Shown here: positions 53,747-62,883 of the stretch, piece by piece
How positions within the stretch are numbered: the first letter of the stretch is position 1
How the letters are laid out: each line of letters starts with the position of its first letter
NCBI RefSeq assembly: GCF_004104055.1
Contig: NZ_QOVJ01000011.1
Coordinates: forward strand, 1-64,000
DNA from: Leeuwenhoekiella aestuarii
Lineage (GTDB): Bacteria > Bacteroidota > Bacteroidia > Flavobacteriales > Flavobacteriaceae
Direction: 5' to 3'
DNA: 64,000 nt
Translations under genes and position numbers: made by a program
The notes under the pieces: generated by a model
Databases searched by the model: none
The model's input: the letters and a program-made list of their open reading frames with translations, nothing else
What the model was told of the DNA's origin: nothing

Positions 53747-56110
53747 ATGGTTATTAGATTGTTAATGCTGTCTCTTGTCCTGAACTTGAGCGTATGCGCT
53801 ATTGCCCAACAAACTTCAATTATAGAAGGTTCTGTTGTAGATTCAGTTTCCTTAAAGCCACTTTCGGGAGTCACAATTCTAGGAACTGATTCCTATGCTG
53901 TTACCAATGATTTAGGCGAGTTTCAACTGAAATTACCTGAAAAATCGCAGGTTTTTGAGGTTTCGCATTTGGGTTACGCTTCTGCAAAATTTACCCTTAT
54001 CGCTTCCCGGAATGCACCGCTGGTCATCAAACTTAAACCCAGCAGCACCGCTCTTGACGAGGTTTCTGTAAACGGAAAAACCAATATGCGCCTCCAAAAG
54101 GAATCGGCAACGGTTTCAGTATCGGTAGATGAAGCATTTCTTAATGCCAATCGCGAAAACAGCCTGATGCAAACACTTAGAAAAATTCCTGGGGTAAGCA
54201 CGATGACTATTGGCTCCGGGCAATCTAAACCTACGATCAGGGGATTAGGATTTAATCGGGTTAGTGTGGTTCAAAACGGGATCAAGCACGAGGCGCAACA
54301 ATGGGGCAGCGATCATGGACTCGAAATTGACCAATACGGTATTCAGGATATTCGCATTATAAAAGGTCCGGCCTCTTTAATGTATGGCTCTGATGCCATT
54401 GCGGGTGTCGTTGATATTCAACCTTCAAAAGCACCTGCGATCAATTCGTTTGGTGGAGAAGTCAATATTCTGGGGGAAACCAATAACGACCTTCTCGCAG
54501 TCTCAGCAGGCGTGCAAGGCAGAAAGAAAAAATGGTATTATCGTGCACGGCTCACCTATCGTGATTATGCTGACTTTAAAGTGCCTACTGACCGCATCAA
54601 TTATGAGAATTATGTTTTTAAGTTATATGACAACGATTTAAGAAATACCGCGGGTCGCGAAGCAAATGGAAGTTTCAGCTTTGGATATGTGAGCGCCAAT
54701 TTCAGGTCTGAAACCTTTGTAAGCAATGTCAATGCAAAAAATGGATTTTTCGCCAACGCACATGGACTTGAGGTACGTTCTTCAAGAATTGATTATGACG
54801 CCTCAAACCGGGATATTGATCTACCTTTTCACCAGGTAAATCACCTTAAAGTCACTAATAATACCACGGTAAATCTAGATGAGCATACGTTGCATTTTGA
54901 TCTGGGCTATCAAAACAATCAGCGGGAAGAACATTCAGAACCGGTGCCGCACGGGTATATGCCTACGCCGCCCAACAGCAGAGAACGCGTATTTACCAAG
55001 AACACGTATTCGCTAAATGTTAAGGATATTTTTAAAATTGAAAAGCATACGCTTTCCGCAGGTATCAATACCGAATTGCAAAACAACAACATTGGCGGTT
55101 GGGGATTTTTGATCCCTGCATACGACCGTTATACTGCCGGCGCCTATTTGTTTGATCATTTTGAACTTACTGAAGACCTGCACCTGCAAGGCGGGTTGCG
55201 TTTTGACGCAGGCCGCGTAAATACCAAATCACATTACGACTGGTACCGCTCTCCACGCAATAATCCTGATGGATCAACTTCTAACGTGTATTTGCAACGC
55301 GCAGAAAACAGAACGCTTGATTTTGGAAGTTTTAGCGGTTCGGTTGGCATTAGCTATATCCACGGAAATACCACCTATAAACTGAATGCTGGCAAGAGTT
55401 TTAGAATGCCACTTGCGCACGAACTTGCTTCAGACGGGGTGAATTACCATATGTATCGCTACGAGCGCGGAAATCTTGACCTAGAGCCTGAAGCCTCATA
55501 CCAATTAGACGCCGAAGTGACTCATACGAGTGGCAGGTTCAATTTTGGAGTAAGTCCGTTTCTCAACTACTTTGAAAATTACATCTACCTCAACCCTACT
55601 TCAAACTATTTTGAAACGCTTCAGATCTATGAATACACACAAGCCAAGGTATTCAGAACCGGTGGTGAAGTCGCTGCAGGAATGCAGGTAACGGAAGATT
55701 TTCGTTTAGACGCCACCGCAGAATATGTGTACTCAAGACAAACCAGCGGTCCTAAAGAGGGATTTACGATTCCGTTTTCTCCGCCATTAATCGGAATGCT
55801 TTCCGCAAATTATAATCTGGGCAATTGGAGTCTTTTTAAAGATGTGAATCTTAATGCAGATTTACGCGTCGCAGCAGCACAAACAGACATTGTTCCTCCG
55901 GAAGAGATCACAGCGGGTTACCAAATGCTCAACCTAGCCGTGATGAGTAAGCTCAACCTGTTTAATAATCAAAACAACCCCACCTTGTTGCGAATAAAAC
56001 TCAACAATGTGTTCAATACCGAATATTACGATCATACCAGCTTTTACAGGCTCATCGATGTCCCTGAAGCCGGTAGAAACCTATCGGTTTCATTAACCAT
56101 GCCTTTTTAA
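53747..56110 (+). CDS. TonB-dependent outer-membrane receptor, ZnuD-like
   Basis: A 787-residue receptor with a signal peptide (about 1-21, CAIAQQ), a carboxypeptidase-regulatory-like domain (about 27-105, IIEGSVVDSVSLKPLSGVTI), a plug (MQTLRKIPGVSTM, IIKGPASLMYGSDAIAG) and a barrel ending SVSLTMPF. His/Asp-rich stretches occur in the plug (QQWGSDHGLEID) and in an extracellular-loop position (NQREEHSEPVPHGYMP), consistent with zinc-binding ZnuD-type receptors. It belongs to one operon with His-rich lipoproteins and an AztD-like protein. Metal specificity is inferred, not proven. Confidence 0.9.
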   Translation: MVIRLLMLSLVLNLSVCAIAQQTSIIEGSVVDSVSLKPLSGVTILGTDSYAVTNDLGEFQLKLPEKSQVFEVSHLGYASAKFTLIASRNAPLVIKLKPSSTALDEVSVNGKTNMRLQKESATVSVSVDEAFLNANRENSLMQTLRKIPGVSTMTIGSGQSKPTIRGLGFNRVSVVQNGIKHEAQQWGSDHGLEIDQYGIQDIRIIKGPASLMYGSDAIAGVVDIQPSKAPAINSFGGEVNILGETNNDLLAVSAGVQGRKKKWYYRARLTYRDYADFKVPTDRINYENYVFKLYDNDLRNTAGREANGSFSFGYVSANFRSETFVSNVNAKNGFFANAHGLEVRSSRIDYDASNRDIDLPFHQVNHLKVTNNTTVNLDEHTLHFDLGYQNNQREEHSEPVPHGYMPTPPNSRERVFTKNTYSLNVKDIFKIEKHTLSAGINTELQNNNIGGWGFLIPAYDRYTAGAYLFDHFELTEDLHLQGGLRFDAGRVNTKSHYDWYRSPRNNPDGSTSNVYLQRAENRTLDFGSFSGSVGISYIHGNTTYKLNAGKSFRMPLAHELASDGVNYHMYRYERGNLDLEPEASYQLDAEVTHTSGRFNFGVSPFLNYFENYIYLNPTSNYFETLQIYEYTQAKVFRTGGEVAAGMQVTEDFRLDATAEYVYSRQTSGPKEGFTIPFSPPLIGMLSANYNLGNWSLFKDVNLNADLRVAAAQTDIVPPEEITAGYQMLNLAVMSKLNLFNNQNNPTLLRIKLNNVFNTEYYDHTSFYRLIDVPEAGRNLSVSLTMPF

Positions 56111-56148
56111 ACTCTTTTATTAATTAATAAACACTAAATCTAAATTTT

Positions 56149-56925
56149 ATGAAACTAAACATTAAACACTTAGCCTTTTTTGTACTATCGGGCATCACTT
56201 TGAGCTCGTGTAGCGATGACGACAATGAACTTGTCGTAGAAGAAGCTCCTGTTATCTCAAACTTTGAGTTTGGAGAAGGAAGCTCACACGGTGATGAGCA
56301 GGTAGCTTATAAAGGATCTGACATTCACTTAGAAGCAGAGATTGTTGCTGAAGCAACGGTAAGCAGCATTGCTCTTGACATTCATGCACACGACCTTGAA
56401 GTAGGTGAAGGTGAAGAAGAATGGGATTTTGAGCAAATCTGGGATGATGCCGAATATCAGGCCATTAATCCTACTTTTCATGAGCATATAGATGTTCCTG
56501 CAACTGCACCAGCTGGTGAATACCACATCACTTTGACGGTAACTGATGCCAATGGAAACAGCACCGAAGTAGAAGGTCATATTCATATAGAGGACCCGAT
56601 CTCAATTAGCGATATTTCCATAGACGAAAGTGTAGCGCGTGGTAATGATTTTCACGCTGAATTTATGATCGAAGCAATACATGGCGTGCATCACGTAGTG
56701 GTTGACATCCACGCACACGGATTGACTGTAGGTGCCGGTGAAGTAGAATGGGATTTTGAGCAGGAATTTGAAGAAGGTCTTCATGAGGAAACTTCAGTAG
56801 AATTTCACGAGCATATTGATGTTCCTGCTACTGCGCCAGTAGGTGAATACCACATGCTTATCACTATTGAAGATGAAGAGGGTAATACGCAGGAGATCGA
56901 CACGCATATTGACGTAACAGCATAA
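56149..56925 (+). CDS. His-rich lipoprotein with two DUF4625 domains
   Basis: A 258-residue lipoprotein (lipobox LSSC, Cys about 21). It contains two tandem repeats of one domain, roughly residues 35-148 and 149-258. Both carry DIHAHxL, then EWDFEQ, then FHEHIDVPATAPxGEYH. The alternating His and acidic residues form plausible metal sites. DUF4625 is a Bacteroidota beta-sandwich family of unknown function. It follows the TonB receptor by 38 bp and probably works as a surface or periplasmic metal-binding partner. Confidence 0.88.
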   Translation: MKLNIKHLAFFVLSGITLSSCSDDDNELVVEEAPVISNFEFGEGSSHGDEQVAYKGSDIHLEAEIVAEATVSSIALDIHAHDLEVGEGEEEWDFEQIWDDAEYQAINPTFHEHIDVPATAPAGEYHITLTVTDANGNSTEVEGHIHIEDPISISDISIDESVARGNDFHAEFMIEAIHGVHHVVVDIHAHGLTVGAGEVEWDFEQEFEEGLHEETSVEFHEHIDVPATAPVGEYHMLITIEDEEGNTQEIDTHIDVTA

Positions 56926-56937
56926 TCTTATAATAAT

Positions 56938-56970
56938 AGCCAGATGCCTGCGATGTGTAGGCATCTGGCT
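56938..56970 (+). terminator. 11-bp stem hairpin inside the operon
   Basis: AGCCAGATGCC (56938-56948) pairs perfectly with GGCATCTGGCT (56960-56970) around an 11-nt loop, 12 bp after the stop codon. The following run is A-rich, not U-rich, so it may act as a partial terminator or an mRNA stabiliser that sets the ratio of upstream to downstream products. Confidence 0.55.
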
Positions 56971-56988
56971 TTAAGCCAAATAAAAAAA

Positions 56989-57462
56989 ATGAGAAGAATT
57001 ATAATCGCCACAGTAGCTTTTATCGCATTGCTTACCAGTGCATGTTCCTCTGACAGCGACACTACTACAGATGAGATTAAACCTACGATCACCATTAACT
57101 ATGCTGAAGGTTTTCCGCAGGCATGCGCCACCTTAAAGCGTGGTGAGATCTACACCTTTAAAGCGAAGATAACAGATAATGTTGCCCTTGCCGCATACAG
57201 TCTTAATCTGCACCACAACTTTGACCATCATACGCATGATGATCAAGGCGCACAATGTGATCTTGAAGAAATCAAGCAAGCTATAAATCCGCTTATTTAT
57301 ATGGAAAACTTTAGCCTAAGCGGGCAAACTGAATATGAGATCGAGATCTCGGTAAGCATACCTAATGATATTGACACAGGCGATTACCACTGTTCATACT
57401 CCGTAACAGATGAAACCGGATGGCAAAGCAGAACTTCTAGTGATATTAAAATCATTGAGTAA
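56989..57462 (+). CDS. DUF4625 lipoprotein, His-rich
   Basis: A 157-residue lipoprotein from the ATG at 56989 (MRRIIIATVAFIALLTSAC); an upstream ATG at 56944 lies inside the hairpin and is rejected. One DUF4625-like domain follows, with HHNFDHHTHDD as a dense His cluster and two extra cysteines (ACATLKR, QCDLEE). The C-terminal IPNDIDTGDYHCSYSVTDETG is the family strand. A metal-binding role is inferred from the His cluster and the neighbours. Confidence 0.85.
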   Translation: MRRIIIATVAFIALLTSACSSDSDTTTDEIKPTITINYAEGFPQACATLKRGEIYTFKAKITDNVALAAYSLNLHHNFDHHTHDDQGAQCDLEEIKQAINPLIYMENFSLSGQTEYEIEISVSIPNDIDTGDYHCSYSVTDETGWQSRTSSDIKIIE

Positions 57463-57504
57463 TTCACCACTCTATAAACACATACCTTTAATCAATTCAA
57501 CACT

Positions 57505-58731
57505 ATGAAAACCAAACAATTAAAATTTTTAGTCCTTTTATTCCTTTTTATATCAGCAGTATCCTGCTCAAATGACGATGATATGAACCAGGAGGACCAA
57601 GAAAATCACAATCCCGAATATCACGGGAATGTATCCCTATTAGTTTCTGATGCGAATTCGACGGCACTCAATTTCATCAATCCATTTAATTCAGAAATTC
57701 AAACCTTCCAGGCATCTTTCCCCAAAGGGGTCGTTTATGTTACCCAATCTGGTCTTTATGGAATAATCACACATAGAGAACACGATTTTACTGAAACTTT
57801 TAATTTAGGAGGTGAGATAGATCACGGCGATCATAGTCATAGTCTCGGTGAAACCGGATTGACAGACACTAATTTTGAAAGTATGAAACCAACACATTTT
57901 AAATCTGAACAGGGTTACGTGGCGGTTTATAATGATGGAGATGCAACGCTTAGTTTATTCAAAGAAAATGATATAAACGGAGGAGCAAGCGTTTCTAATA
58001 TCGCTACAGGAACAGCGGCACATCACGGTGCAATGGTGATCTTTGATAATGGTAACATCGCCGTTACCAACCTTGGTTCTGGAATAAGTCTACCTGAAAA
58101 AGTTCATATCATTAATCAGCAGGGAGAAGTGATCTCTCAGGAAGAGCAAAGTTTAAGTACTTCTGGAATTCATGGAAGTGCAGGTAATGATGATACGGCT
58201 ATTTTTGGAGCAGCTTCAGGCATTTTAGTGGTGCAGGATAATGGAGACCAGCGCATCATTGATTACCCTGAAAGTTTTGAAGAAGGAGTATGGTTTGGAA
58301 GTATACTTGCTACAAACGAGCCTGATCTATTCATAGGATATACGGCCGCAAAAGGAGTATATTTTATCGATATATCTACTGAAGAGGTTACGCCTTTATT
58401 AGAAACTTCAGATTTATTCAAATGCATGGTTTCTTTGGATGGAAACGAAGTGGTGAGCTTAACGAAAACTGGATCATTTACAATTACTGAAGTTTCTACC
58501 CAAGAACATGTATATACCGGAACTATGGGGATCACTCTGGATACTGAATCTGCTGATCATAGCTCAATAACCAGCAATGTTGATTATTTTGAAGACTATT
58601 TATTTGTCTCTATTCCTACTTCAAATAAGATCATACAGTATAACCTTTCAGAAATGAATATTGAAAAGGAATATGATCTTGACATAACCCCCTACCAATT
58701 CAAGGTGTTATCCTATGATATCGCTCATTAA
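57505..58731 (+). CDS. AztD-like zinc metallochaperone lipoprotein (beta-propeller)
   Basis: A 408-residue lipoprotein (lipobox AVSC, Cys about 21). A His-rich loop (EIDHGDHSHSLGE) is followed by repeated beta-propeller blades. Blades with AAHHGAMVIFDNGNIAVT, then GIHGSAGNDDTAIFG and GILVVQDNG, match the layout of the AztD zinc metallochaperone (HHG...; HGE...; FGC.DGV). The cysteines AztD has near those motifs are absent. AztD delivers zinc to a periplasmic binding protein. Here the protein is lipid-anchored and tied to a TonB receptor, so it may capture zinc at the outer membrane. The assignment rests on motifs recognised by eye. Confidence 0.78.
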   Translation: MKTKQLKFLVLLFLFISAVSCSNDDDMNQEDQENHNPEYHGNVSLLVSDANSTALNFINPFNSEIQTFQASFPKGVVYVTQSGLYGIITHREHDFTETFNLGGEIDHGDHSHSLGETGLTDTNFESMKPTHFKSEQGYVAVYNDGDATLSLFKENDINGGASVSNIATGTAAHHGAMVIFDNGNIAVTNLGSGISLPEKVHIINQQGEVISQEEQSLSTSGIHGSAGNDDTAIFGAASGILVVQDNGDQRIIDYPESFEEGVWFGSILATNEPDLFIGYTAAKGVYFIDISTEEVTPLLETSDLFKCMVSLDGNEVVSLTKTGSFTITEVSTQEHVYTGTMGITLDTESADHSSITSNVDYFEDYLFVSIPTSNKIIQYNLSEMNIEKEYDLDITPYQFKVLSYDIAH

Positions 58732-58749
58732 ACTATTTGTTGTAAATCA

Positions 58750-59640
58750 ATGAAAACAACAAAATTTTTAGCCCTGCTCTTCGTGAGCCTGTTTACCATT
58801 ACTGCCTGTACTAACGATGACGACGAGATAATTCTTGAAGAACCCACCATAAGTGATGTTGAAGTAGGTTTAAACAACAATGAGATTGGGGTAATTGGAC
58901 GGGATTTTCACCTGAATGCAGAACTAATTGCTGGTGATAAAATTGATTTGGTAAAAGTCAGCATAACACCTAAAATAGGCGAAGCTTACACCTCGGATTG
59001 GTCCTTTGAAATCACATTTGATGAGTTTAAAGGTGCCAAAAATGCTACGGTACATAAGCACTTTGACATTCCGGAAGATGCGCCGGAAGGCGTATTTGAT
59101 TTTATCATTACCGTTACCGATGAGAATGGGACTTCTCTAGAAGAAACACGAGATATTAAAATTTATGCTCCAGAGAATCTCCCGGTGGATCCCCAATTAT
59201 ATGCTATGTACACCTATAAAAATGAGATGTACATAGAAGTTCCTTCAGAAACTAAATTTACAAAAAAGGATACCCTAAAATCACAATCATTCATTAGCGG
59301 GGTAAAAGGAGATGGTAAAATGTATCTTTTACTAATTAATAAAAAGCATAATCACCGTCCGGAAAGCATTGATAACATTGATTTCTCTAAGGCCATTGTT
59401 TATGATGTTTCAGAACATAAAAATGAAGAAGAGGTATTTACTGCTAACAATCATCTTTATTATGAAGTTCCAAGTTTAATAATTGGGGCCACCAATGATA
59501 ATGATGCACCACAACCTAATTCTATTGAAGGTGATAAAAGCTGGGACAACGGGGAATATTATTTTGGTGTAGTTTACACTAATACTACCTATAATATCAG
59601 TGTTTATCACTACACAGAAATAACACTTACAGGTTTCTAG
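58750..59640 (+). CDS. DUF4625 lipoprotein with C-terminal extension
   Basis: A 296-residue lipoprotein (lipobox ITAC, Cys about 20) with an N-terminal DUF4625 domain (about 30-145; TVHKHFDIPEDAPEGVFDF is the family hallmark). A distinct C-terminal domain of about 150 residues follows (MYTYKNEMYIEVPSETKF, YYFGVVYTNTTYNISVY), unlike the other two DUF4625 proteins. It is not His-rich. It starts 18 bp after the AztD-like gene and is the last gene before a strong terminator. Confidence 0.85.
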   Translation: MKTTKFLALLFVSLFTITACTNDDDEIILEEPTISDVEVGLNNNEIGVIGRDFHLNAELIAGDKIDLVKVSITPKIGEAYTSDWSFEITFDEFKGAKNATVHKHFDIPEDAPEGVFDFIITVTDENGTSLEETRDIKIYAPENLPVDPQLYAMYTYKNEMYIEVPSETKFTKKDTLKSQSFISGVKGDGKMYLLLINKKHNHRPESIDNIDFSKAIVYDVSEHKNEEEVFTANNHLYYEVPSLIIGATNDNDAPQPNSIEGDKSWDNGEYYFGVVYTNTTYNISVYHYTEITLTGF

Positions 59641-59661
59641 ATTCCTTTAATATTTCAAAGA

Positions 59662-59688
59662 AAAAAGCCCGCTCATCGCGGGCTTTTT
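59662..59688 (+). terminator. intrinsic terminator of the zinc-type operon
   Basis: AAAAAGCCCGC (59662-59672) pairs with GCGGGCTTTTT (59678-59688) around a 5-nt loop, ending in a T run. It is a textbook rho-independent terminator 21 bp after the last stop codon. Confidence 0.93.
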
Positions 59689-60094
59689 CCATAAAATTAA
59701 ATAATTCACTGTTTACAATTCACTAAGAAGGTAGTCACCCAGGCATTGGGTTGATAGCCCTAACCAAAGACATTAAGTGAAATGTGTTTCCTTTTAATTT
59801 TAAATATAATTCACTATAAATGGAATAAGCTACTTTAACAAAATAAAGTAGCCTATTCCTTATTTAGATCTAGCTTGCGAGCGTTTTTTAGATTCTCTCA
59901 TACATCAGTCAAAACTAACCTCTTCCCTTTAAAACGGACTGATTAATGTTAGCATACTATCTTAAAGTAAATTTTTAATTTAAAGAGCTAACGTACATGT
60001 ATACCAATAACCAAGTAAGAGACTAATATGTATAACGATATTAGAGGAATATTCCATTCCTAGTTAGGAGCGGACCAGTTTACTCGACTCTAAT
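59689..60094. other. intergenic gap, nothing recognised
   Basis: A 406-bp AT-rich gap between the operon terminator and the convergent VOC gene. No coding remnant or further hairpin is convincing. Confidence 0.4.
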
Positions 60095-60511
60095 CTAATG
60101 CTTATTTTTACTTTCAAATTTTTTGATTGTTTCAGGAGTTACTGGTGTAAATAAATTAACCAAATTACCATCAGGATCCCGGAATAAAAGCGATTTATTT
60201 CCCCAAGGCATTGTAGTTGGTTTCTGAACCATGTAAGGTTTTAAGAAATCAGCCAATCTTTTATAATCTTTTTCTACATCATCTACTAAAAACTCAATAA
60301 TAGCACTGCGATTTTGTGAAGCCTGTGCAACATCTTCTCCTCCAAAAAAATGTAATGTTCTTGTGCTTCCTATAGCTAAGGTTGCTGTTTTTGTTTGTAG
60401 CTCAGCAAAATCAGGTGTGAATTGCACTACCGGCATACCTGTAATATGCTCATAAAATTTCACTAAGCCATTTAAATCGGCAGTAATAATGCGAATGGAT
60501 ACTAAATTCAT
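60095..60511 (-). CDS. VOC (glyoxalase/bleomycin-resistance fold) protein
   Basis: A 138-residue protein with two beta-alpha-beta-beta-beta units: IRIITADLNGLVKFYEHITGMP and IEFLVDDVEKDYKRLADFL. The end LLFRDPDGNLVNLFTP carries the typical FRDPDGN motif. Metal ligands cannot be assigned, and it may be a binding protein or a dioxygenase-like enzyme. It lies 39 bp downstream of a WYL regulator gene on the same strand, probably an operon. Confidence 0.9.
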   Translation of the reverse strand: MNLVSIRIITADLNGLVKFYEHITGMPVVQFTPDFAELQTKTATLAIGSTRTLHFFGGEDVAQASQNRSAIIEFLVDDVEKDYKRLADFLKPYMVQKPTTMPWGNKSLLFRDPDGNLVNLFTPVTPETIKKFESKNKH

Positions 60512-60550
60512 TTTTTTAGATTTTAAATTATGAGCAAAAGTAATTTCGGT

Positions 60551-61282
60551 TTATGACAATGGTGTGTCAGGGGTCTTGAACTTTTTTTCTTTTTCGGCCA
60601 AATACTCCTGTAATGTGAGCGTATGAGGATTAAATTTTAATTTTGTTTGCTCAATTTTCAGCATTCTGTCCAACCTAAACATTCTGTAATCCTTTCTTAA
60701 CCTGCAATACGCAATAAGTGTCCAATTCTCTTGTAAACTGTAATAAAACGCAAAAGGCTCTATTAGCCTTTCGGTTGTTTTGTTTGCACCTTCACTTTGA
60801 TAGGTAATCGTAAGCGCTTGAAAGTTTGTCAACGCATTTTGAATTAACATGAGCGAATTACTTGTATTTACGCTTGATATTACGGGACTAACAGCAACAC
60901 GTTTAGCTATCAATTCTGTTTTTTCTCTGGTGGAATATTGCAGAACTGCCTTTATCTTACTGATGGCTTTTATGTATTCATTGATAAGTGAACTGTCCCT
61001 GTTTTTAAGTACCAATTGTTCAACTGTAATTAAAGCATTTGCCTCATTTTCAGAAAACATTATTGGTGGAATTTTATATCCCTCCATCAGGGAATATCCT
61101 TTTCCTTCTTCAGTCAATACAGGCACTCCAGCTTTTTCTAAAACTCTAATGTCACGATAAATTGTTCGAACACTTACCCCAAATTTTTCAGCAAGACTTG
61201 TAGAAGTAATAATTTGTTTTGTTTGGAGTTGGGTTAAAATTGCAGTCAGTCTTGAAATTCTCTTAATGTCATTATCTTTCAT
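60551..61282 (-). CDS. YafY-type HTH/WYL regulator
   Basis: A 243-residue regulator. An HTH_11 domain (about 8-60, ISRLTAILTQLQTKQIITSTSLAEKFGVSVRTIYRDIRVL) is followed by a WYL domain (about 135-215, LIEPFAFYYSLQENWTLIAYCRLRKDYRMFRLDRM). WYL regulators often sense ligands or DNA damage. It is co-directional with the VOC gene and probably controls it. A palindrome lies about 40 bp upstream. Confidence 0.92.
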   Translation of the reverse strand: MKDNDIKRISRLTAILTQLQTKQIITSTSLAEKFGVSVRTIYRDIRVLEKAGVPVLTEEGKGYSLMEGYKIPPIMFSENEANALITVEQLVLKNRDSSLINEYIKAISKIKAVLQYSTREKTELIAKRVAVSPVISSVNTSNSLMLIQNALTNFQALTITYQSEGANKTTERLIEPFAFYYSLQENWTLIAYCRLRKDYRMFRLDRMLKIEQTKLKFNPHTLTLQEYLAEKEKKFKTPDTPLS

Positions 61283-61807
61283 TGTAGGTGTGACGTTTTT
61301 GGGGTATGTTCAAATCCACCACAACTGTTGTGAGTATGGGAATGCGGGAGGGATGGTCCCAAATTTCACCCTGAAATTGCCAAATCAAAAGATTTGACGG
61401 ACTATCCAAAAATAAGGTACTTTCGGTTAAGCAATTTTCCATGCATTTCTTATACGTGTAGTGGCCGTTGCACAACCCTTTTTAAATGAAAACTATTAAT
61501 TACCAGGAGCTTTGATGAGTGATATACACTTAAAAAACAACTGCTTACAAATTCTTAAAAATCAAAAATATCCTCTTTTCTTTGAAATATTGACTTGCGA
61601 AACAGCTACTGTAATTGTGCACCGTATTTTTTATTTGTTTCTTAAATATAAAATTTTATAGTTTTTTTGGTAATAGTTGAATATCCATATAGCATTAAGG
61701 TGTCATTAGAAACACTTAACTTTTCACATCTTTTTGATTCCGGTAAGTTCAAAATTATATTAGATATTTCAATATTTTGAATGTTGTTATTGCTGTTATT
61801 TTTATAA
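61283..61807. other. intergenic gap with a 13-bp palindrome
   Basis: This 525-bp gap contains CACAAC-T-GTTGTG (61320-61332), centred about 45 bp upstream of the WYL regulator start and possibly its autoregulatory site. I see no gene; a 67-codon open frame (61272-61475) overlapping the regulator start has no family features. Confidence 0.45.
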
Positions 61808-62776
61808 TCAATCAGATATTGATTTTACAAAATATGGAGAGTCGTCCCACCTAATTTTTTTATGATTAGTTTTTTGCTTTAATTCTTCTGGAAGACAATC
61901 ATAAATCACTTTACTTATTTTTTTTATTAATAGTTTTTTTGAAAACGTGTCAGAAGTTACCAAACTTATTTCCCTAACTGGAATAGGAGAATCAAAAGGA
62001 AGCCCAATGGCATTGTTATAATCTTTTTCACCACTTGTCGATAGCCAAGGTAAAATCGCAAACCCAAAATCTGCTTTTACCATTCTTTTTAAGGATTCAA
62101 TAGAGTTAATTTGATAAGAAAATTTAGGCGTAGATTTTGAAGATTCTAATTCACAAATATTCAATAGTTGGGAGTTATAGCAAAATTCACTTTCTAGAAG
62201 CATCAAATTATTAACATCATCTCCCTCCAATTTATAATATTCATTTTTGGCCTGTGGGTGTTTTTTGTTGAGATACGCTATAAAAGGTTCTTCGAAGATT
62301 GGAAACTCCCTTAGAAATTTTTCTCCTGTTGGAGTTGCCATAATAGCAATATCTAGTTCTCCATTATCAAGGTTTCTTACTAAATCTACTGTGGTTGCTT
62401 CTTTGATAATATAGCGAATGTCTGGTGTAACTTTTTGCAATTCACCTAAACATAATGGTATTAAGTAGGGAGATAAAGTAGAAACGACACCTATTTTAAT
62501 TGTACCCTTTAATTCATTCTTTTTTGAAATCACATAATTGCGAATCTCATTAGTTTCCTTTAAAACCCGCTTTGCTTTTTCTATTATTTCTTCCCCAAGT
62601 TCTGTTGGTTTTAATGGAACCTTGGAACGATCGAAAATTTTAATTCCAATTTCTTCTTCTAATTTTTTTAATTGAATGGTTAAACCAGGCTGACTTACTA
62701 AACACTTTTCTGCTGCCTTTGCGAAATGCCTTTCTTCACTTAACGCAATCACATATTTAAGTTGTTGAATCGTCAT
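61808..62776 (-). CDS. OxyR-like LysR family regulator
   Basis: A 322-residue LysR regulator with an N-terminal winged HTH (about 1-60, AAEKCLVSQPGLTIQLKKLEEEIG) and an effector domain. In the effector domain, Cys199 and Cys208 (EFCYNSQLLNIC) have the Cys-x8-Cys spacing, and by chance of length even the same numbering, of the peroxide-sensing disulfide of E. coli OxyR. The His usually before the first Cys is not there (Phe). It is divergent from the esterase at 62884 and probably controls it and itself. Confidence 0.88.
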   Translation of the reverse strand: MTIQQLKYVIALSEERHFAKAAEKCLVSQPGLTIQLKKLEEEIGIKIFDRSKVPLKPTELGEEIIEKAKRVLKETNEIRNYVISKKNELKGTIKIGVVSTLSPYLIPLCLGELQKVTPDIRYIIKEATTVDLVRNLDNGELDIAIMATPTGEKFLREFPIFEEPFIAYLNKKHPQAKNEYYKLEGDDVNNLMLLESEFCYNSQLLNICELESSKSTPKFSYQINSIESLKRMVKADFGFAILPWLSTSGEKDYNNAIGLPFDSPIPVREISLVTSDTFSKKLLIKKISKVIYDCLPEELKQKTNHKKIRWDDSPYFVKSISD

Positions 62777-62799
62777 GCTTATAAATATAATTAATTAAT

Positions 62800-62821
62800 A
62801 ATCAAATTTATTTATTTGATT
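62800..62821. promoter_or_regulatory. inverted repeat in the LysR/esterase divergent promoter
   Basis: AATCAAAT (62800-62807) and ATTTGATT (62814-62821) are perfect 8-base arms with a 6-bp spacer in the 107-bp region between the two divergent starts. An A/T-rich dyad of this kind fits a LysR-type binding site. Confidence 0.55.
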
Positions 62822-62883
62822 TATAATAAGCAAATTTTCACCTTTGAACCATCAAATACTGTATAAATCAAAAACAAAAAATC

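Noticed and set aside
53563-53874. 103-codon minus-strand frame over the TonB receptor start
   Set aside because: It overlaps the receptor signal peptide and regulatory-like domain in antisense and has no protein features.
61272-61475. 67-codon open frame upstream of the WYL regulator
   Set aside because: It overlaps the regulator start, has no family features and no plausible start context.
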